DNA from: Gryganskiella cystojenkinii
Lineage: Eukaryota; Mortierellomycota; Mortierellomycetes; Mortierellales; Mortierellaceae
Direction of reading: 5' to 3'
Assembly: GCA_015852425.1 (NCBI GenBank)
Contig: JAAAIG010000274.1
Span: forward strand, 1 to 42,684
Length of the DNA: 42,684 nt
Below, in pieces: positions 1-10,049 of the stretch (positions within the stretch are counted from its first letter, which is position 1; every line of letters begins with the position of its first letter). The notes under the pieces are model-generated. The model saw only the letters and a program-made list of their open reading frames with translations, did no database searches and was not told the origin of the DNA. The position numbers and the translations under genes are program-made.

Positions 1-252
1 TTTTTTAAAAAAAAACTTTGTACTTTTCTCCTCAGTTTATTCATTCAGCCCCTCCCCGCTATATCCACATCCTCCACAATTTTGCACTCCCTTCCTTCTC
101 TCTATTTACTTTAGCCGAAAAAAATCTCCTCCTCTTGTACAATAACCACTCATTCTCTCCGGACCCTAATAAAAGAAAAAAGTGACCATTATTTTTTTAA
201 ATAAGAACCATCTTTTATTTCATCTGCCGGATGCCGGAGGGAGAAAATCCCT
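1..252. other. Intergenic / 3' flank of PRO2
   Basis: AT-rich sequence with A and T runs downstream of the PRO2 stop codon. It probably holds that gene's 3' untranslated region. No other gene is visible. Confidence 0.5.
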
Positions 253-1869
253 TTAATCAAGGCGTGGACGCTTGTTAGAGAGTTCATTCAGAGACTCCTT
301 CTCCTGGATGGCTATCCTCTCATGCAGATAAGGTCTCTTGCCATCTTCCTTCAATCCGTAATCGGCGGTCGCATGTCCATTGCCATGCAACTGATACTTG
401 TAAATCACTAAACCCTCCAGCCCGACGGGTCCCCTGGCATGGGTCTTGTTGGTACTCACACCAACCTCGGCTCCGAACCCGTACCTGAACCCGTCTGCGA
501 AACGTGTGCTCGCGTTCCAGTAAACTCCTGCGGCGTCGACGCCGGCCATGAACTGTTTGGCCTCGGCCTCGGATTCTGTCAGGATGGCATCCGTGTGTTT
601 GGAACCATGTTCGTTGATATGATCCATGGCCTCCTCGACCGAATCGACCGTCTTGACTGCCAGCGTCAATTCCAAAAACTCGGTGTCGTAATCGTCCTCG
701 GTGCTGGCTTGGATCTTGTCGTCGTCCGAATGTTCCTTGATCAGATCGGTCAGGTTTTCGAACGAGCGAGGGTCACATTTCAGGGTGACCTTGTGATCGA
801 CCACAAGCGTTTTGGCGAGTTGTTGAAAAAAAGTCGTGTCGAGGTGAGAGCTGTGGACGAGTAAGGTCTCGGTCGAGTTGCACGCGGCAGGGTAGGTGGT
901 CTTTGCATCGACAACGACTTTTTGGGTCAGGTCCAGTTTTGCAGATGCGGCGACATACGTTGAACAAAGTCCGTCTGCATGTCCAAGGACGGGGATTCTA
1001 TGAATTATCAGAATAGATGGAGTTGTTTTTGGTTAGTCGTTCATTAAACACAATCTTGTAATTCAAGATCTCCCTTAGGATCCCTTTGCTTGTGCCCCCA
1101 AATCGGATCGTCCTTCCTACCTGGTGTTCCATTGGATGTATTTGACAAGGGCATTGCTGCCTCGAGGGATGACAAGATCGATATACTTGTCCTGTTTCAG
1201 CAACGCATCGATATCCTGACGAGACTCGACAATTTGAACCGCATCCTTGAGTTTGTTGGCTTTGGTAGTCGCAGCCTTCTCGTCCGCTCGTCCTTCGCTG
1301 TCGGTCATCGTCGTCTTTGTGGTCGACTCTTCGTGGCTAGCCTCCAAGACGACCTCATCCAAGGCCTCGCGGATCGCCTTTGAGATGGCCGAGCAGGTAT
1401 GAAAGCTTTCTTTGCCACCCTTCAAAATCGCAGCGTTTCCAGACTTGATCGCCAACGCCGCAATGTTGACCACGACCTCGGGTCTTGCTTCAAAGATCAC
1501 CAACAACACACCAACGGGACACGAAACTCTGTAGAGTTCCAGACCGTTATCGAGTCTGGTCGCGGCTTGGACTTGTCCTGCAGGATCCTGTAATTGATCA
1601 ATATCGAGAATGCCCTGGAGCATGGTATCAAATTTCCCGGGACCCTCTAGATCAAGCCGCTTGTAGAGTGAGGAAGAGAGTTTTCCGGCCTCGACTTGGA
1701 CAAGGGCTAGGTCCTTGTCGGTCTTGTTGGCGGCGAGGATATCGGGTTTTGCAGAGCCGAGTTTTGTATGGATGAGGTGCAGGGCTCGGGATTTTTGTTG
1801 GGTAGATATGGTTTGGAGGATGTTGGCGGCCTGACGGGCGTTGAACGCGATCTGGGTGATATTATCCAT
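253..1869 (-). CDS. PRO2: Gamma-glutamyl phosphate reductase (glutamate-5-semialdehyde dehydrogenase)
   Basis: Two exons, 1869-1121 and 997-253, joined over a 123-base intron (GTAGGA...CATAG); 497 residues. The family reduces gamma-glutamyl phosphate to glutamate 5-semialdehyde with NADPH, the second step of proline synthesis, in the cytosol. Seen: the cofactor-side stretch FEARPEVV (about residues 126-133), KGGKES (about 150-155), DLVIPRGSNALV before the splice, and GHADGLC just after it, with the catalytic Cys near residue 261. The C-terminal half keeps WNASTRFADGFRYGFGAEVG and ARGPVGLEGL. The protein is about 40 residues longer than yeast Pro2. The extra length is mostly a Thr/Lys/Asp/Glu-rich insert at residues 175-205, before the conserved DLVIPRG block. 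The ATG at 1869 gives the usual family N-terminus (MDNITQIAFNARQAA). Divergent from the alpha-galactosidase gene. Confidence 0.95.
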
Positions 1870-3389
1870 CTCTTTTTTCCAGGTTCCTATGCTTGTTAAA
1901 GGGAAAACGGGGAACGAGACGTAAGAGAATGCGAGGAGTTCAATTAGCGAAGTAGGAATGCAAAAGAGAATGAAGCTAATCAGAAGAATAAGAAGAAAGG
2001 AGATGGGTGGGAATTACGAAAGAGACATACAGTAGGTCAAAAGAAGTAAAGAAAGAAAAGTGCTGTTGAGCAAAAAAGAAACAGGGGTTATCATCTCTTT
2101 TATGTGCATTGTGGAGAGTGCTGATCCGCAGGAAATTAATAGGTGGGAAGTCGAATTGAGTCACTTTTGAGAAAAGTCACGTGTAGTTGCAGCTGGATCT
2201 AATCTCGAGAGGATTACGATCCCGTTCTGTTCTCTTTGAAAGAAATGTCCACGACTCTGTGGGGGCGGGGCGAGAAAGCTATTTTTTTTTGGATCACAAC
2301 TACAAGAACCAGCTTTGGAGTGGAGGGACCCAATGTCATATGTTTTTTCATGTTAGGATAAACAGAGATCTGAATCGCAGATCCTTCTTTTTGCCTAGAA
2401 ACGCGTCTCACCCATGCAAAAAAAAAAAAAAATTAGCCTGTGTGTGTCTCCTGACAATGCGTTGTGGGCGGTGGTCGGATATCCACGCGATATCAACGGC
2501 TCTCCCCCTCTTTCCATCCTCCGTTTTCTCGACCCTACCTACCATCTTCCCCTCCAATCGGCGTCTACACAAATTCTCCCACGCCACAACATTTTTACTC
2601 CCTACCTCTCCCTTCTCTCCCACACACGAGGTCATAGCACACACATCACACAACATATCAACGCGATCCCGCGCCCAACCTTTTCCAACTCGCCCATCAT
2701 CCCTTTTGACCCAACCTACACCTCCCTGCTGACGATACACAAAAAGGGTTGACCCTTGTCTTCTTCCAACGCTCTCAGTTCCCACACCCAACTCCAATCT
2801 CCCCGTCCAATAAAAAACCAATCCTTCTTCTGTCTCCGTTTTGTATTTTTTTTTTTTTTTTTTACAGAACAAAACCTCCTCCCCTTTCCCAAGGAGTTCT
2901 TCCTTTCACACTTTTTTTTCCCCAGTTCTTTTACATTTCAACATTCTTTACTCGCTCGTTCCGTCCCGCTTTTTTATTTTTTTTTTATTTTTTTACCTTC
3001 GTTGCTAGAAGAGTCGTTCGTTATATATGGTCATCATTCTTTGAGGTTCTTTTCGGTTTTATTTCCAGTTGTTCAGATTCTTTTTTTTTATTGCCCTCGT
3101 TCATCGCATCTTTTCTCTTCTCCGACAATATTCTCTTCCTCTCTTTGTAGAGCAAATATCTTACTTCGCCCACCTCTTCTTCTCACCTCTTTCAAAATTG
3201 CACCTCTCTCTCTCTGATTATATCTTTTTTTTTTTCTGTTCACACCCTCGCAGAAAAGAATCAATTGTTCCAGCCACCACACGAAAAGACTGTTTGCCTT
3301 ACAAGCGTTCACGGGAAAACCTATAACTCCCCTCCTCCCCTCCCCCTAACTTTTCTACAACCGCAAGATATCAACATCACCTCGTCATC
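1870..3389. other. Divergent promoter region PRO2 / alpha-galactosidase
   Basis: About 1.5 kb without a credible gene. It contains a TCACGTG E-box at 2177-2183, A and T homopolymers (around 2418-2432 and 2847-2863), and a long C/T-rich strand from about 2500 to 3370 leading to the ATG at 3390. Open frames here encode only Phe/Ser/Pro-rich low-complexity sequence and are by-products of the pyrimidine bias. Confidence 0.6.
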
Positions 3390-5261
3390 ATGAGGGCTCC
3401 AATTTCGCACCTCTTACTGCTCTGGCAGTCGATACGTCAGCACGTCTTCATCAGGAGTGATCCATCACCCGATCTAGGTCTACCACCTTATCTCCCACCA
3501 CCTGCGAACCAAACACCACTCTCGCTCACACCTCCTATGGGTTTCAACAACTGGGCAAGATACGAATGTGACCTGAACCAAAAACTCTTTACAGATACGG
3601 CCGATTGGATGGTGTCGCATGGTCTTTTGGCCGCAGGCTACAACATCATCACTATTGATGACTGTTGGATGACCATGGATCGTGATCCGACCACTCAAAA
3701 TCTCGTCACCAACACTACCTTGTTCCCCCAGGGGATGGCTTGGTTGGGTCAATATTTCCATCAACGCGGCTTTAAATTCGGTATCTATGAGGACGCAGGC
3801 TACAAGACCTGTGGCGGCTACCCTGGTTCCTTGGGCCATTACCAAAAGGATGTGGCGTTGTTTGCCAGTTGGCAAGTCGATTATATCAAACTGGATGGCT
3901 GTTATGTCAACAAGAACGAGTCCCTGCCCGATACGGGAACCATGGAACCGACGTTCCGTCAACTCTATGAATGGTTTGGGTACACGATCCGGAACCAATC
4001 TCGACCGATGGCATACTCTGAGTCCGCACCGGCGTATTTCGCTGGGTTATCCGCAGGAACGGGTGATCGAGTCGGCAAGGATTGGTACAAGGTTCATACC
4101 TGGATCGGTCGATACGGTCAACTCTGGCGCCATTCGACTGATATCTCTGTCTGGCGAAAGGATGGAAAGTCTAGATGGGACTCAGTCATGACCAACTATC
4201 GATTCAATATCCGTCTCGCTCGATTCCAAAAACCTGGCAACTGGAACGACCCGGATTTTATCATCACAGGCGACGACGAAGGATTGACGATCGAGGAACA
4301 AAAATCCCAGTTTGCACTCTGGACCATCATGGCCTCGCCCTTGATCCTGAGTACGGATGTCAAGAATCTGAAGTTGGAACAGATTGCATACTTGACCAAC
4401 AAAGAGATCATTGGAATCAATCAGGATCCTCTGGGGATCCAGGGTCGACTCGTTTGGAGGACGGAAAACTCTGATGTCCTGGTCAAGCCTTTGCAATATA
4501 CTGCGGTCCGTGCCGCGGCCGTGCTCAACAAACAGGACGATATTGCGAATGTGTCAGTATCGTTTGCAAGTCTTGGGTACACGTTCCAGCCAACAACTCA
4601 AGGATGCCAGTACCTGGTACGAGAACTCTTTTCACAGTCGGAGGAGACCCTGACAGTTTATAACCCTCGAAAGGAATCCATTACCTCGCTCTTGAGACCT
4701 CATGCCACGGCGCTCTTCAAGATCACAACCCTGTCCTCGACTCCATCCTGTCTTGCCACGGTTCCCACCGGTAGTATTTACCTTACCTCATCTTTACTCT
4801 GTCTCGACGTTTTCAACTCGAGCACCATTCCGGGAACCCTGGCGCTGGCCCACCCTTGCACCGGTAACGAGAACCAACTCTGGCAGACGTCTTCGGCTCC
4901 ACCACCTTACGACGGTCCTATCGCTGCGGCTGCTGCTACAATCCCCGTAGCTTCAAAGACAACAAAGGCTCTGAACACGTTACTCTGGATCAAGACCCTG
5001 AATAATCAGTGTCTCGATACGGAACAGAGCGTCATGACCGTAGTCCCTGGCGCAAAGGTGGTCCTGAACCCATGCGATGTCACCCGATTGACCCAACAAT
5101 GGACCTACGATCTCATGGAAGGGACACTCTTCCATGCTGAATCAGGGTTCTGTGTCGATGCCCCTGGAGCAGGCAATGTTATTATCACGGATGCGATTCC
5201 ACTCCGACTCTGGAAATGCGGTGAACAAAGAGACAGTCAAGTCTGGTCCATGCCCGCATAA
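3390..5261 (+). CDS. GH27 alpha-galactosidase with C-terminal ricin-B (CBM13-like) domain
   Basis: Single exon, 623 residues. GH27 enzymes release terminal alpha-linked galactose from oligosaccharides such as melibiose or galactomannan, with retention. Seen: the start of the barrel, TPPMGFNNWARYECD (about 48-61); IDDCW (89-93); YIKLDGC, whose Asp169 fits the nucleophile; WRHSTDIS, whose Asp251 fits the acid/base; and NWNDPDF. From about residue 455 to the end a beta-trefoil lectin-like region carries Q-x-W-type motifs (NQLWQ, QQWTYD, QVWSM) and paired Cys residues, suggesting carbohydrate binding. The N-terminus has only a short hydrophobic stretch (HLLLLW) and no convincing signal peptide, although the family is normally secreted. 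The true start or a first exon may therefore differ. Downstream, the gene is convergent with CLP1. Confidence 0.9.
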   Translation: MRAPISHLLLLWQSIRQHVFIRSDPSPDLGLPPYLPPPANQTPLSLTPPMGFNNWARYECDLNQKLFTDTADWMVSHGLLAAGYNIITIDDCWMTMDRDPTTQNLVTNTTLFPQGMAWLGQYFHQRGFKFGIYEDAGYKTCGGYPGSLGHYQKDVALFASWQVDYIKLDGCYVNKNESLPDTGTMEPTFRQLYEWFGYTIRNQSRPMAYSESAPAYFAGLSAGTGDRVGKDWYKVHTWIGRYGQLWRHSTDISVWRKDGKSRWDSVMTNYRFNIRLARFQKPGNWNDPDFIITGDDEGLTIEEQKSQFALWTIMASPLILSTDVKNLKLEQIAYLTNKEIIGINQDPLGIQGRLVWRTENSDVLVKPLQYTAVRAAAVLNKQDDIANVSVSFASLGYTFQPTTQGCQYLVRELFSQSEETLTVYNPRKESITSLLRPHATALFKITTLSSTPSCLATVPTGSIYLTSSLLCLDVFNSSTIPGTLALAHPCTGNENQLWQTSSAPPPYDGPIAAAAATIPVASKTTKALNTLLWIKTLNNQCLDTEQSVMTVVPGAKVVLNPCDVTRLTQQWTYDLMEGTLFHAESGFCVDAPGAGNVIITDAIPLRLWKCGEQRDSQVWSMPA

Positions 5262-5512
5262 CAACGACAAAATAACAAAACAAAACAAGCAACGACTTTG
5301 ACCTTTTTACCATACATTCCCCCCCCCCCCTCCCTCCCAATCTACGTGATATCTAAATCCGACTTTTTTTCTTTTCATGAACAAGATTAAAAACGTGAAT
5401 TACGCCTGCAATGTTGAGTCTATACTGTTTGTGTGTTATTTGTGTGAAGGTGTAAGAGTCTAAAAATGTCCGTAGGCATTACGATTTTTTTTTCACGATG
5501 AGAGGGACTGCG

Positions 5513-7318
5513 TTAGTCCTCGGCCCATTTGAGGGTACCGAGCCACCAAAACTTTTTCGGTATCCTTCCGGGACAAGGTGAGAGGACGGTCAATTTTTTA
5601 CGGACGTCGTGCACCTCCGAGACATAAATAAACCCTGCCAGGTTCGTCTCCAAGATTTCAGGTTCTTGCATCCTTTCCGCGTTCGAAACTGCCAGGACAG
5701 AGTGCAGGAGGTGTTCGCCCGGATCGACCTTGACCACATGGGTCTCACTGACTTTGCGATCCTCTCCAATCGGTAATGCCGATGAGGGTGCCAAGCTCCC
5801 CTCCCCGACCCGCAAGATCTCAACATCGTGATAGTTAATCATGGTCGAGTAAGGCGCTAATTCCGATTTCGAGGTCCCGTAAAAGTACTCGCGAATCTTT
5901 TGGTTTTGGGTCTGTCGTCTAAAAGTCGAGTCGCGTTCGACGACCCCTCCAGATTTGGCAAGCTTGACGACCGAGACTCCAGAACCGGATTTTTGATGCA
6001 GTCGCGTCATGTCGCTGTAGAGCCGCTCATGTCCCAAGACCAAGATCACGTCAATGGAAAAGGCATTGATGCATTGCGCAATGATCTCGTAGCCGGTAGA
6101 GTCGATCAATCCGTTCGTGTCGATAATGATTCCAGATTTTTTAGCTATTTCCCGCCACCACCAATTGTAAAAAAAAAGAAACGATCCTTTGTTAGCAATA
6201 AAATAAATCAAAACAAATATTATCCTTTGCTGCCACCATCCATCAGTTCCTCTCTCTCACACACACGATATGCATGTGCTTACCCGCCTCGTCTTCTTCC
6301 AAGCGCCTCTTGACAGACTGAGCCAATCTGTTAAGGAGAACGTTGTAAAGCTTGACATTGTCCTTTGGCGAAGGGAATCCATAGTAGTAGGCTAACGGCA
6401 TGACAGCCGATCCTGCAGTCGGTGCTGAAGTTGCTGAGGATCCGAATCCTTCTTCCACGTCAATCATCTCTGTCAAGGGTGTGGCAGTCAGACATCCTGG
6501 CATTGTAATCGATCCCTATGAGTTTGAGGGCATTAACTGTTAGCTTCGTCGTCGCATTTTAGCTTCTTTTTTTCGCGTGGCTCCGCTTGGGGGGAGTTTG
6601 ATCTTCTACCTCACTGCAGTCCAAGTCCACATAGATCGGCTGTCGGGATTGGCGAAGCGCATAACTCAGGAGTAACTTTGAGAGTGAGGTCTTTCCCACA
6701 TCATTAGGTCCGACGATCAAGACCTATTTAGTCATACCATGTCCGTAAAAAAAATAAACTTGTCAGACATAACGCCTTTTTCTTTGACCTCATAGGCCGT
6801 CTCCAACAAGTCATATCGGATCATCGTTTCTCTGCTCTTTTTACCCTTGGTCCTTGTCCATTGTTCTTTCCTTGAGAGACCAAAACTCTGCGTTGTTCCA
6901 GAGCCAGATGCATATTGAGATAGCTGACCATGGGTGTCTCCTCTGCCAGGTACTCGACCGCACAAGTTCCTGTGACCAAGAGTTTGCATCCATGCCAGGT
7001 AAAGACAGCGATCTTGCGTCCCGAGAATTCATAATCGACGTTCTGTCCGAGTTCAGTTCCAAAGATCTCTGCTGTTCCTGTGACGAGCTGATAGAACAGT
7101 GGAAAAAAAAGGCAAAGGGAGGTTAGTTTCTTCAAAGTTCTCTCCAGGGTGGATCCTTTTGCTGTCATTCATTCAGGACCACATAGTGTGTTATTGAAGA
7201 AGGCGATTTATAGCTTTACACGCAGTTTGACTTTTGTATCAAAGTCGACTTCAATTCTGAGCTCGTTCTCTTCCTCAAGGAGCCATTCCTTGGGCTCCTG
7301 TTGTGATGCTTGTGCCAT
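5513..7318 (-). CDS. CLP1: mRNA cleavage and polyadenylation factor CLP1 (P-loop polynucleotide kinase family)
   Basis: Five exons: 7318-7220, 7087-6845, 6723-6610, 6515-6284, 6144-5513; 439 residues, the normal size. Clp1 is a nuclear subunit of cleavage factor IA/II in pre-mRNA 3'-end formation; human CLP1 also phosphorylates RNA 5' ends. Seen: beta-rich N-domain ([12 protein letters not shown], then [10 protein letters not shown] across intron 1), [13 protein letters not shown]-loop [10 protein letters not shown] (residues 119-128), [17 protein letters not shown] across intron 3, VKLYN, IIIDTNG, and the Clp1 signature [14 protein letters not shown] followed by IREYFYG. The C-terminal domain continues to residue 439. 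All junctions are GT-AG and keep phase. The P-loop Lys125 is present, so nucleotide binding is expected. Whether kinase activity survives cannot be judged from sequence. Confidence 0.93.
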
Positions 7319-7799
7319 TGTCTTTGTGATTGTTTTCTATTCAAGAAAAAAAAAAACTCCCAAATCAATCACTGATTTGAGTGTTAGCCAATCGAAAGCT
7401 CCTGATTCATTCACGCAGACAAGGCAGATCCTGGTGGTGGTGAGTGTCCTCGGTTGGTGAATTACCACTTTCGCTGGCCTTTTTCCTTTCTCCTTCAGTC
7501 GTGTTGGTTCGTTTTGCTTTGACAATAAGAAAAAGGGCGAAGACAGTGCGTTTTATGCGTGCATCAAAAATTTAAAAAAAGGAGTGCCCCTTAACATCAT
7601 CAGTCCACGCTGGACACGACGTTTTTAATTTTTTACGATCCCGCTCTTCTCAAGATTTGGATGATGATACGCAGGATAGGCTCGCCGCTAAGCTGTCCTA
7701 GATCCTTGCGTCAATAACACCTGATCAAAAACAAAGAACGGGCCAACAAGCCAAAAAGGAAAAAAATGGGACATGGAGCTAACAAAATGCCTCTTTTTA
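7319..7799. other. Intergenic, CLP1 promoter / acyltransferase 3' flank
   Basis: About 480 bases between the CLP1 start and the acyltransferase stop, both on the minus strand. It presumably holds the CLP1 promoter and the acyltransferase 3' end. No gene or clear element seen. Confidence 0.5.
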
Positions 7800-9289
7800 T
7801 TATGCACTGATGAGAGAGCCGTACGTGGTCATCAACGGATCCGACTTTAACAAAGTCTCCCCTTCTTGTTCGATCGTCATCAAGACAAAAGTATCGCCTG
7901 TGGCTTTATCCTGGTACATCAAACAATAAGCTGGAGGGAAAACAGTCGCACCACCCGAAGTCGCCTCGAAAGGATGACCCCATCCCATATCCAACTTGGG
8001 GCCTTTCAAATCGAAACGACACCAGTTGGTCAAGATCACGTCGGCAGACCAGGCGACACGACCTGGAGGGTGATTGATCTCGGGTTGATCAAAGAATGCG
8101 ACCCTCTTTGCCACAGCCTCGGCAGACAGCTGAGTATCCAGACCAGATCGGATAGCAAGTGCAACTCGTCCAGCAGCCTCACCAGTCGCAGTATTAAGGT
8201 CCTCCCGACTAACGGTCAGGGACCAAAGGTTGTTAAAGTTGCCGAAGTAGTGACCACCGGCCATATCCCTCTTAGGAGAGCGCTCACGACCGTCCGCAGC
8301 CATGGCGATACTTTCGATTCCAGACTCGACAGTCGATCGTCCTTCTAACCGGCGCACGTTGGCACCTTGACGAGCACGCGTGATCGTTCCAGCCAAAATA
8401 GCAGCGAGAGCATCTCCAGACGAGATCCACAGATCCGCCGAGGGGGGTGAGAAATCCTTCTTCATCTGTTCCATGGCATCCTTGGTGATCTTCCAGTTGG
8501 TCACGACCGAGGGGGCCATTAAGAAGGCAGGAGGTGCGAGTTGAGGGGTATCCAAGAGCGTAAAGGGAGGAGGCGGCGAAATCAATCCCCCAGACTTGGG
8601 CATCAGCTCAGAAAAGAATCGACCAGGGGTACGAGTCCAATCATCCGGAATCCGGGTGAAATCAACGGGTTCGTTTCTGCAGAGTCCTGACCAGAGCTCC
8701 AGGAAATCCAGAAAACCACGCAAATCTGCGACTTGGTGGTGCAACGACGAAGCCACACAGACTGTTCCACAGGAGAACTGCCAGAGAAGATCATAAAGGA
8801 CAAAAGCGTATGAGTATAGAGTAAAGAAAAGAGACAATTTCCACTCTATCAAATCGATCTTTGTTTTTGTTTCATGGCAATAATTACCACTGTGACTTTG
8901 ACGGCAAGAATGGCAGTCTTCGGAGCGAGGATCACTTCTGTCCTCGGCGACAAATCCTCGGAGTCGTTCTCATACGGAGTGTCCTTGAGATCGACCAAGA
9001 AGGGAGTTCCTACGATAGCATCCTTGTCCGTGGCGACGAAGATCTTGCCTTGTTCCGTGGACTGGACTGTTCCTGCGACCGGTGGGTATAACTCCAGGGC
9101 TTCGGCCAGGGAGGACTTTAGTTTCTCGACGACCGCGGTGATCTCTTTTGAGGGCCGACGGAAGAAACGGTGGTTATGAATCTGGATAGGGGGGTTGAGG
9201 AGGTCGAGACCATGAAGCTGGATTTTTGTGGGTGGAGCAGGGAGGTTGTGCTTGGTGGTTTGGAGCACTGTTGATGTTGTGAGTGTCAT
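7800..9289 (-). CDS. HXXXD-type acyltransferase (transferase family, PF02458-like)
   Basis: Two exons, 9289-8888 and 8777-7800, with a 110-base GT-AG intron; 459 residues, the usual length for this superfamily (BAHD and fungal relatives). Such enzymes move an acyl group from acyl-CoA to an alcohol or amine, usually in the cytosol. Seen: an N-terminal region with LKSSLAEALELYPPVAGTV (acceptor-side fold), the active-site motif H148-QVA-D152 in SSLHHQVADLRGF just after the splice, and near the C-terminus DLKGPKLDMGWGHPFEA, which takes the place of the structural DFGWG motif. Substrate cannot be predicted. Neighbours (CLP1 and a membrane glycosyltransferase-like gene) do not suggest a metabolic cluster. 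Confidence 0.85.
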
Positions 9290-10049
9290 TATGTGATTAG
9301 GAATGAAGCGAACTGAAAGGGACCGTAAGAAAGTTGAGAATAAAACGGAAAAGAAGTGTAGGAGAATGAATGTGCTACCCTCCTTTTGAACAAAGAGGGA
9401 ATCATACCCGCAGTTTTTCCAACGGTTTCACAGCTTTGAACCTTGAACATGAAAATAAAAGCGGAATTGAACCTTTGGACCTTTTGGACATACTGCGATC
9501 TGCGGGCGGGCGATAAAAATGACTTCAGAAACCGGGGTTCTTCCTTTTGCCTCTTTTCTCCGGTCATCTCGAACGTCGCCTTGCTTTTTTTGAAAAATGC
9601 TATGCTGGCTGCTGCTGTGGTACCCTAGACGCCTCTTAACTCAATTCCTTTGACGTAATCGTGTCACCACCTTTGCTTTGGGTTAATACTACAAAAGCGT
9701 CTTTGATGTAGTGTTTCAATGGATAAGCGACATGATCAGTGTTCGCATCACCGTTCACGGTAATGTGCATAGCAAAAACTTCCACGAAGCAAACAAAAGC
9801 GGGAAAAAAAGTTGAAAATTGAATGACCCACAATTCGATCTGTATATTTCAGTGATGTCGGCTACTACTGTGAGGAATGCGATGACTGCAAAAGTGCCTC
9901 CCCCCTTTTTTTTTTCTTTCTTCCTTCCTTCACTTTTACCGTTCACATATCATTTGTGATACCCTCATTCTCCCATTCTTTTCCTTTACGCAGGATCATA
10001 TCAACGCCGTTTTTTTTGTTTTTTGGTTTTGACTCGACTGAAAAAACTA
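9290..10049. other. Divergent promoter region
   Basis: About 760 bases between the acyltransferase start (-) and the membrane glycosyltransferase-like gene (+). C/T-rich from about 9900 to 10020. No additional gene supported. Confidence 0.5.

Noticed and set aside
439..864. Long plus-strand frame opposite PRO2
   Set aside because: It is the complement of conserved PRO2 coding sequence; the minus-strand product is clearly the real one.
2749..3217. Two overlapping plus-strand frames rich in Phe, Ser and Pro
   Set aside because: They arise from the C/T-rich promoter of the alpha-galactosidase gene and show no protein-like composition.
10023..10049. Upstream extension of the glycosyltransferase-like gene
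   Set aside because: It begins with TTG, not ATG; the ATG at 10050 gives a normal type II membrane N-terminus.
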